From a virus: 24,811 bases of DNA. The number at the start of each line of letters is the position of its first letter. Position 1 is the stretch's first letter. Shown here piece after piece: positions 19,952 to 24,811 of the stretch. The notes under the pieces are model-generated. The model searched no databases. It worked only from the letters and a program-made list of their open reading frames with translations, and was not told the DNA's origin. The translations under genes and the position numbers were made by a program. Location of the stretch: IMG/VR virus record IMGVR_UViG_3300027852_000162, positions 1 through 24,811 of that record. One strand, written 5' to 3'.

Positions 19952-20869
19952 ATGGCAGTTGTAACATCTGACTTTTTGGCGGCACTAGTCACCAATTACA
20001 AGATAATTTTCAAAAAGTCACTGGGAGAGAATGCGAGCATGTCGGACTCTTGGAAAAAAGTGTCTACGATTATGCCCAGTGATACCGACAAGGAAAGCCT
20101 GAATTGGCTGGGTGCAACCCCGCCAATGTCCGAATGGAAGGACACAAGAAGGCTTCGTGGCTTGCGTGATTTTGATTACACGCTTACCAATAGGCATTGG
20201 GAAAACACTATTCCAATATCGCGGGATGCATACAGGGATAACAAATACAAGCATATTCCAATCCGCATTAAAGGGCTTGCAAAATCATGCCTGCGAAATC
20301 ATACCAAAGAGCTGTTTAGCTGGTTAGACGATGGCGAAACAAACGTAGCTTATGACGGAACCGCCATGTTTGCCGATACGCGCACCATCGGTGATAGCTC
20401 AAACATCGACAACCTTATAGCAATGGCTTGTTCAGGTTCGGCGGCTGAAATCAGGGCCGCAGTAGCGGCAGCGCAAGAGAAAATGAGGCTGTTTCAAGAT
20501 GATTGGGGCTACCCTCTGAACATGCAACCCGATACAATCGTGTGCGCTCCTGAGATGGAGATAGCTATCAAGGACGCGCTTTTGCCAGGAGTGGCAGGCA
20601 CAGTCAGGCCAGAGCTTGCTTTCGTCAAAGACATCATTGTTACCCCTTGGATTGATTTGGACGCAACGGACTGGTACATGCTATGCACCACGGAAGAAGT
20701 AAACCCGCTGATTTTCCAGCTCCGACAGAGTCCACAGTTCACAGCATTAGACAACCCGAATACTAGCGACAGCGTGTTTTTCAATAACATGCTTTACTAC
20801 GGTGTTGATGATCGGTTCGCGGTGGGCTTCGGCGACCCAAGGACAGCAATTAAGCTCAAAGACGCTTAA
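19952..20869 (+). CDS. Major capsid protein, Mu gpT-like
   Basis: The 305-aa protein matches Mu-like major head subunits: MAVVTSDFLAALVTNYKIIF, VSTIMPSDTDKESLNWLGAT, PMSEWKDTRRLRGL, FDYTLTNRHWENTIPISRDA, FSWLDDGETNVAYDGTAMFA, and a C-terminus FNNMLYYGVDDRFAVGFGDP. Length, lack of a long N-terminal delta domain, and position after protease and decoration genes agree with an HK97-fold gpT-type capsid. It forms the icosahedral shell. AGAGGAGA precedes the ATG. A GC-rich hairpin follows the stop. Confidence 0.92.
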   Translation: MAVVTSDFLAALVTNYKIIFKKSLGENASMSDSWKKVSTIMPSDTDKESLNWLGATPPMSEWKDTRRLRGLRDFDYTLTNRHWENTIPISRDAYRDNKYKHIPIRIKGLAKSCLRNHTKELFSWLDDGETNVAYDGTAMFADTRTIGDSSNIDNLIAMACSGSAAEIRAAVAAAQEKMRLFQDDWGYPLNMQPDTIVCAPEMEIAIKDALLPGVAGTVRPELAFVKDIIVTPWIDLDATDWYMLCTTEEVNPLIFQLRQSPQFTALDNPNTSDSVFFNNMLYYGVDDRFAVGFGDPRTAIKLKDA

Positions 20870-20903
20870 AGAAAAAAGATTAAACGAGAACAAATATATG
20901 CAC

Positions 20904-20927
20904 GCGCAGGGGGGAGTCCCTCTGCGC
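20904..20927 (+). terminator. GC-rich hairpin after the capsid gene
   Basis: GCGCAGGGGG pairs with CCCTCTGCGC through ten base pairs (one G-T) around a GAGT tetraloop. No T-run follows (TCGTCTGTTG), so it is at most a weak terminator; it may protect the 3' end of capsid mRNA. It is the only clear hairpin in the head operon gap 20870-20950. Confidence 0.45.
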
Positions 20928-20950
20928 TCGTCTGTTGCAAAGGGGGCCGC

Positions 20951-21277
20951 ATGATAATGCAAGAAACAACGAGAATAGTTTGCGTAAAGATAGACGTGGA
21001 CGTGCCTATTCGCGAGGATTCAGATATTGATGATTTGATGAAATTATCAATGACTGACTTGCTTGATAAGGTATATCACTCGGGGTGGGATATGCGGCGA
21101 AGGATCAAGGAAGTGCCTTGTGTGGTGGCTCCACCAATTGAACAAATACCCAAAGAGGTGCCTTCACTAGAAGAGGGAATGCTTGAGATAGTCTCACTTC
21201 CGGAAGTGATAGAACCTCCTGTTAGATTAGAATTAAAGCCCCTAAAACCAATCAGTCCCTCAAAACGGAAGAGGTAG
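20951..21277 (+). CDS. Hypothetical virion-region protein, 108 aa
   Basis: ATG at 20951 (or 20957) with AAAGGGGG upstream. The first half reads TTRIVCVKIDVDVPIREDSD, DLMKLSMTDLLDKVYHSGWD; the second is rich in Pro, Glu and Val (PPIEQIPKEVPSLEEG, EVIEPPVRLELKPLKP) and ends in basic PSKRKR. The first part could be a small alpha/beta domain and the remainder an extended arm. No family recognised. Placement right after the capsid gene suggests a virion or assembly role. Confidence 0.55.
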   Translation: MIMQETTRIVCVKIDVDVPIREDSDIDDLMKLSMTDLLDKVYHSGWDMRRRIKEVPCVVAPPIEQIPKEVPSLEEGMLEIVSLPEVIEPPVRLELKPLKPISPSKRKR

Positions 21278-21281
21278 TAAT

Positions 21282-21998
21282 ATGACTACAACAGCAGACC
21301 AGTTAGCAACTCAAATAGCGGGGGAACTCGCTACCGGAGGGCCGAAAAGGATACTTGTAGACTCAGATGGTGATGTGCAAATTGACATAAAGTCAGAGAC
21401 AATCACAAAAACCATTCAAACGGAACTCAAGGCGCTTGCAGTCGTAGCAGCCGACGCGCAAGACGTATCTACTATATTAGACCTTTCGGGCGATGAGAAA
21501 AAAGTAGCGATCTACATTGACCACGGGCGCACGGTGGCGGACGCTTTTGTTGGTGCTGGCACTGAATACCGTATTGAAGCATCGCAGAAAGCCACGGGGG
21601 ATGATACATGGAGAACCGTGAATTCGATGGTGTGCGGTATCGCGGCGGCGTCTACTATCGCAATGGACGCGGAGGAGGCAGCGGGGCAGACTCAGATTGA
21701 GACGGGCGCAACATTGCCAGCAGTGGGCGACATAGTGTTATTCAACAATGCCACCATTGCCAATGCTGAGTTCGCTAAAGTGGTAGCGATTGACGCCTCT
21801 GTAGATACTGAGCATTTCGATATCCAGGACGGGCTAACCAATGTCCAGGCGGCAATTAACGTGTTCAATAAATGCGAGCAATTCGCGGTAGTGCTGGATG
21901 TTTCGGCAATCACGCGCTTGCGAGTAATCGCTAATAATAACAACGGCTCCACGAATCGAGAGATCGTCTGGCGGTGCGCCGCTGTGACGCAGGAATAA
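21282..21998 (+). CDS. Putative structural protein, beta-rich, 238 aa
   Basis: After a short N-terminal stretch (MTTTADQLATQIAGELATGG, KRILVDSDGDVQIDI) the protein is dominated by predicted beta strands: VSTILDLSGDEKKVAIYIDH, GTEYRIEASQKATGDDTWRT, GATLPAVGDIVLFNNAT, FDIQDGLTNVQ and FAVVLDVSAITRLRVIANNN. The DLSG...AIYIDHGR and LRVIANNNNGS segments resemble beta-sandwich neck or decoration proteins found at this position in Mu-like heads of Bacillota phages. Exact family not identified. GAAGAGGT lies upstream of the ATG. Confidence 0.6.
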   Translation: MTTTADQLATQIAGELATGGPKRILVDSDGDVQIDIKSETITKTIQTELKALAVVAADAQDVSTILDLSGDEKKVAIYIDHGRTVADAFVGAGTEYRIEASQKATGDDTWRTVNSMVCGIAAASTIAMDAEEAAGQTQIETGATLPAVGDIVLFNNATIANAEFAKVVAIDASVDTEHFDIQDGLTNVQAAINVFNKCEQFAVVLDVSAITRLRVIANNNNGSTNREIVWRCAAVTQE

Positions 21999-22009
21999 AG
22001 AGGGCAATT

Positions 22010-22306
22010 ATGACAATGACAGCGGAATTAGTGGGATCACTAGATATTATGGTAACTGGATTTAAGCATACTATATCCGGCTCCTTCCGTCTTATGGAAG
22101 ATGCGCAGTTGTTGGAAGAGAAAATAATTACAATACGGGGCTATAGATACGAGGCGGACAGCCTTAGTGATGGGATATTAGCCAAATTTGACGAGGAGCT
22201 GAAACAGTGGATATTACAGCGTTCCTCATTCCCTAAAGCTACACGGGAAGCACTAGAAGCTCGTTTGAGACAAAAGGCAAGCATCACAGAGAGGGCTACC
22301 CCATGA
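22010..22306 (+). CDS. Hypothetical protein, 98 aa
   Basis: ATG 22010 is preferred because AAAGAGGG precedes it; upstream in-frame codons would run into the previous gene. The protein reads MTMTAELVGSLDIMVTGFKH, TISGSFRLMEDAQLLEEKII, TIRGYRYEADSLSDGILAKF, with a helical end DEELKQWILQRSSFPKATRE, LRQKASI. No known motif. It overlaps the LamG gene start by ATGA, so the two are translated together, and it may be the base or chaperone of that surface protein; this last point is conjecture. Confidence 0.55.
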   Translation: MTMTAELVGSLDIMVTGFKHTISGSFRLMEDAQLLEEKIITIRGYRYEADSLSDGILAKFDEELKQWILQRSSFPKATREALEARLRQKASITERATP

Positions 22307-23031
22307 CCGGCGAACAGGCGATGTTACGCAAGCCGTTGTTCGGTTCGCGCCTTAACGTGGCGCACACTTTATCTAAGGGGCTAGCGGGTTGTTGGCTTCT
22401 CAATGAATCGGCGGGTATTCAGGCTACGGACCTCTCACCTTATAAAAATCATGGAGTATTGACAGGGTTCGATTCTCCACCTAAGAGGACTTGTAACGGG
22501 CTAGTTTTTGACGGCGTGGATGATCATATTGATTGTGGGTCTACTGCTGTAAGTCTAGGAATGACAGACAGAATTACAATGGAGGTATGGGCAAAGGCTT
22601 CCAAGATTGATAACACACGACGCTATGCTATGGGGAAAAACTACGGGCGAAACGGGATACTTATTCATGAAACAGCCAACTTGTGGTGGGGGGAACTATA
22701 TCTAGATGATGTATATAATTGGATAGTGTCCGGCAAGGTGGCCGACACCGATTGGTGCCACGTAGTAGTAACATATGATAAAGACGGCGGGGCGGATAAC
22801 GCATTAATATATATAGACGGGTATGTTGATGGTTCTTACACACTGACAGGTCAAATAGATTCAACCTATGGGCCTTGGAATATAGGATTCAAAGGTGGTG
22901 GTGGTGGAGACCTGTATTTTGGCGGCTCTATCCATCTTGCTCGTATTTGGAACCGTGCGCTATCAGCCCAAGACATCAAGAATCTATATCTCTCACCTTA
23001 TGCGCCAATGGGCGAATCAATGTATCTATAA
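22303..23031 (+). CDS. LamG/concanavalin-A-like surface protein
   Basis: The 242-aa protein carries one LamG-type jelly roll: GLAGCWLLNESAGIQATDLS, NHGVLTGF, NGLVFDGVDDHIDCGST, RITMEVWAKAS, WCHVVVTYDKDGGADNALIY, IDGYVDGSYTLTG, and GSIHLARIWNRALSAQDIKN, LYLSPY. These are the hallmark steps of laminin-G-3 domains, which bind sugars or proteins. There is no catalytic motif. In the head-to-tail connector region it may decorate the capsid or neck and help adhesion to surfaces. Confidence 0.85.
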   Translation: MTGEQAMLRKPLFGSRLNVAHTLSKGLAGCWLLNESAGIQATDLSPYKNHGVLTGFDSPPKRTCNGLVFDGVDDHIDCGSTAVSLGMTDRITMEVWAKASKIDNTRRYAMGKNYGRNGILIHETANLWWGELYLDDVYNWIVSGKVADTDWCHVVVTYDKDGGADNALIYIDGYVDGSYTLTGQIDSTYGPWNIGFKGGGGGDLYFGGSIHLARIWNRALSAQDIKNLYLSPYAPMGESMYL

Positions 23032-23042
23032 GGAGGCGCGTT

Positions 23043-23111
23043 GTGGCTTACATAATAGGTGGAAAGCGATATGATTTGGAGGATATGCCCTATGTATGCA
23101 AGCCAGAGTGA
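23043..23111 (+). CDS. Tiny ORF, 22 aa, with strong ribosome site
   Basis: A GTG at 23043 follows TAAGGAGG at good spacing. The peptide is VAYIIGGKRYDLEDMPYVCK, PE. It overlaps the next gene's start out of frame by 20 bp and may serve mainly to couple translation to it. Too small for family assignment. Confidence 0.5.
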   Translation: MAYIIGGKRYDLEDMPYVCKPE

Positions 23112-23544
23112 CGTTGAGGCATTGAACCCTAAGCAGGTTTACGGCGCGACCACAAGCCCTACCGCCACAGAACTCGCATTACTTATTACGCAGATATCCA
23201 ATGAGATAGATAGCGTGTTAAGTGCTCAAGGCTATGTGGTGCCCGTTACAACTCCCGCGTATTTCAAATCGCATTTAGCATATCTGAACGCGCTTGGTGC
23301 TGGAGCTTTGGCGGAAGGTGGTATGTTCCCTTCAACCACAGGGATGGGCGAAACTTCGCACTGGAGTTTTTTGCTCAAGCTATATCGATGGGGATTGGAC
23401 AAGCTGCGCAGTGGAGAGGTTCCGCTTGATTTGCCGCGATCCTCTACCAGCGTAAGCGCCGCGAGTTATGCGACTGTCCAAACAACTTATGATGTTTACC
23501 CTGAGCCAAAATTTCGGATGGAAAGCTCAGATAAGGATTTCTAA
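23092..23544 (+). CDS. Head-tail adaptor, DUF1320/gp36-like
   Basis: ATG 23092 is chosen: GGAGG (23078-23082) sits nine bases upstream and MYASQSDVEALNPKQVYG begins the conserved part. The 150-aa protein has ATELALLITQISNEIDSVLS, AQGYVVPVTTPAYFKSHLAY and LNALGAGALAEGG, the signature of DUF1320/Mu gp36-type proteins that sit under the portal as helical adaptors. The C-terminus is extended and polar (STSVSAASYATVQTTYDVYP, KFRMESSDKDF). It connects head and tail. Confidence 0.8.
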   Translation: MYASQSDVEALNPKQVYGATTSPTATELALLITQISNEIDSVLSAQGYVVPVTTPAYFKSHLAYLNALGAGALAEGGMFPSTTGMGETSHWSFLLKLYRWGLDKLRSGEVPLDLPRSSTSVSAASYATVQTTYDVYPEPKFRMESSDKDF

Positions 23545-23546
23545 CC

Positions 23547-24032
23547 ATGCCGGAGCCATTTGTTTTAACCCTTGATGTTGCAGGCGAGAAACAACTATTG
23601 CGCAGTTTCTCCCGATTTAATGAACACATGGGAGATTTGCGGGAGCCGTTCGAGACTATCGCAAACCAGTTTCAGGACATTGAGGCCGAACAATTCGAGA
23701 GTGTGGGGGCGCGTGGTGGACACTGGAAGCCTCTTAGCTCTGATTATGCTATATGGAAAGCACGACATTATCCAGGGAAGCCCCTTATGGTGAGAACTGG
23801 GTTGCTGAAGGAGTCTCTACTAGGTCAAAATCCTTGGATGATAAGAGATATACAGGCGCAGACACTCACATTAGGAACGAAGATTCCTTATGCGATCTAC
23901 CACCAAAAAGGCGGGGGCAATCTCCCCCAACGCAAGCTAATCAACTTGACCGATGAAGACAAACTAAATTGGGCTAAGGTAATTCACATTTGGGTAACCA
24001 AATTCCTAAACAAGGAGTTTAAACCGAAATGA
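23547..24032 (+). CDS. Virion morphogenesis/tail completion protein (Mu gpG/gpS-type)
   Basis: The 161-aa protein reads LTLDVAGEKQLLRSFSRFNE, FETIANQFQDIEAEQFES, ARGGHWKPLSSDYAIWKARH, GKPLMVRTGLLKESLLGQ, LGTKIPYAIYHQKGGGNLPQ, RKLINLTDED. The RTGxLxxSL, YAxYHQxGG and PxRxLI order defines the phage virion morphogenesis family, which completes the tail or neck (P2 gpS and Mu gpG relatives). AAGGA precedes the start at a slightly long distance. It overlaps the next gene by ATGA. Confidence 0.88.
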   Translation: MPEPFVLTLDVAGEKQLLRSFSRFNEHMGDLREPFETIANQFQDIEAEQFESVGARGGHWKPLSSDYAIWKARHYPGKPLMVRTGLLKESLLGQNPWMIRDIQAQTLTLGTKIPYAIYHQKGGGNLPQRKLINLTDEDKLNWAKVIHIWVTKFLNKEFKPK

Positions 24033-24496
24033 GTCTAAAGCTAATGGAAGGGGCAGTCGATTCTGCTAGCAATTTTTTGGAACTCAACATGTCCGCTAAG
24101 CTGGACGCGCTGGATGCAGAGTATGGCGACTTTTTACTTGACAAAATCCGACAATATTATATTGCGGAATTATCCGAGATACCGGAATTACCGGCAATAC
24201 TCGTGTTAGCTGACAGGACAGAAATAGACAGGGAAGCTGACAATTATATTCGGGCCAAGCATTTCATGAATGTTGTGGCACTTGCGAATGACCAGGACGC
24301 GGAGCAATTACGGCGTAGGCTCTACCGATACACTAGGGCAATTACAGAACTGCTCCGAGAGGCCAGGAGTTCGTTAGGCTGGGGGTATGTAATAGTATTT
24401 GACGGCATTAAGTTTTCGCCCGTCTATACGAGTGAGAGCAGTTTCTATCAGGATGCGCGGGTGATAGTTCACCTTAACAAATCAGATACAGTATAG
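24029..24496 (+). CDS. Probable tail terminator protein
   Basis: The 155-aa protein has SAKLDALDAEYGDFLLDKIR at its N-terminal side, then PELPAILVLADRTEIDREAD, MNVVALANDQDAEQLRRRLY, RYTRAITELLREARSSLGWG and FYQDARVIVHLNKSD. The order and size (short alpha/beta protein between a virion morphogenesis gene and a tail tube gene) is that of a tail terminator or minor tail-connector protein. Sequence alone does not prove the family. AAGGAG upstream lies about eleven bases away. Confidence 0.6.
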   Translation: MSLKLMEGAVDSASNFLELNMSAKLDALDAEYGDFLLDKIRQYYIAELSEIPELPAILVLADRTEIDREADNYIRAKHFMNVVALANDQDAEQLRRRLYRYTRAITELLREARSSLGWGYVIVFDGIKFSPVYTSESSFYQDARVIVHLNKSDTV

Positions 24497-24503
24497 GAGT
24501 TAC

Positions 24504-24674
24504 ATGGAGCCGATCGTGTTGGAGTATGTGGGTAAGAATAATTACATTATAGGGGTTCCTGCAAGGGGCTTGACAGAATCCGACATTGTGGTATCGGGCC
24601 TTACAGAGAAGCAACTAATTACCACGGGATTATATTGCAGGGTAACATCCCCCGCTGATATAGAGGAGGTATAA
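24504..24674 (+). CDS. Small protein before the tail tube gene, 56 aa
   Basis: ATG 24504 with AGGAG upstream. The peptide is MEPIVLEYVGKNNYIIGVPA, RGLTESDIVVSGLTEKQLIT, TGLYCRVTSPADIEEV. Short phage proteins of this type (an Lxx-L-TEKxL...GLYxxV pattern) often stand at this position and may belong to the tail-assembly set. Its last codons form the GAGGAGG ribosome site of the next gene. Confidence 0.62.
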   Translation: MEPIVLEYVGKNNYIIGVPARGLTESDIVVSGLTEKQLITTGLYCRVTSPADIEEV

Positions 24675-24676
24675 AT

Positions 24677-24811
24677 TTGGCTAGTGCATTCAGAAAAATA
24701 CAAACAGGCCGCGAGGCGACAGCGGGAACAAAAGTTGCTGCAACAGCAAAGCAAATGGGCACGCTGACGATGGAGGAAATGATGGTGCTCCACCGTCCGG
24801 ACGAGGAGCGC
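24677..24811 (+). CDS. Tail tube protein, N-terminal part (cut by window end)
   Basis: TTG start at 24677, preceded by a perfect GAGGAGG (24663-24669) and only two bases after the prior stop. The visible 45 residues read LASAFRKIQTGREATAGTKV, AATAKQMGTLTMEEMMVLHR, PDEER. The FRKIQxGREtTxGTxVAAT start and HRPDEERG-like segment match phage tail tube proteins. The gene is open at the right edge, so length and C-terminus cannot be judged. Confidence 0.78.
   Translation, partial: MASAFRKIQTGREATAGTKVAATAKQMGTLTMEEMMVLHRPDEER

Overview
The window is a stretch of tailed-phage (or prophage) genome. Every supported gene lies on the + strand, most are spaced by a few bases or overlap (many ATGA junctions), and the order runs from DNA metabolism through small accessory genes to packaging, head and tail-connector genes. 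Strong AGGAGG-type ribosome sites, consensus sigma-70 promoters and the protein families suggest a Bacillota (Clostridia-like) host. That host call is an inference; no host gene or integrase is visible.

Left part (1-7405) is the early/replication module: an interrupted metallo-beta-lactamase-fold gene, a tiny membrane peptide, an AP2-type DNA-binding-like protein, an excisionase-like HTH protein, an orphan HigA-like N-terminal domain, a RusA resolvase, SSB, a short cytosine-methylase-like protein, a degenerate MazG-like protein, an ASCH-domain protein, two paralogous HTH + zinc-knuckle proteins, and a large TOPRIM primase/SF3 helicase. Directly downstream (7421-7577) lies an array of tandem and inverted repeats around an AT-rich core, the best candidate for a replication origin.

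Middle part (7640-12040) is an accessory region of small, mostly unrecognised proteins. It shows repeated local duplication: a tandem set of small paralogues with a decayed extra copy in front, a second locus where a leader and a gene tail are duplicated, a putative three-way-junction RNA, a recurring short repeat before three gene clusters, and two near-consensus promoters whose 17-base spacer is filled by almost the same palindrome. It ends with an irregular tRNA gene packed between a stop codon and the next start codon.

Right part (12040-24811) starts with a probable DNA-modification pair (methyltransferase-like plus GNAT-like fusion, and a ParB-like protein). It continues with terminase small and large subunits, a DUF935-type portal fused to a MuF-like domain, a Mu I-like protease with a nested scaffold start, a decoration protein, a Mu gpT-like capsid protein, several connector/virion proteins including a LamG protein, a gp36-like adaptor, a virion morphogenesis protein, a probable tail terminator, and the start of a tail tube gene cut by the window edge. 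The head genes are Mu-like in type and order, while the tail-tube start looks siphovirus-like; no transposase is visible.

The strongest candidates for undescribed biology are the tRNA that takes the place of the methyltransferase leader, the operator-in-spacer promoter pair, the 8.8 kb structured RNA, the small-paralogue array and the repeat array after the primase. All calls rest on reading sequence and motifs without database searches.
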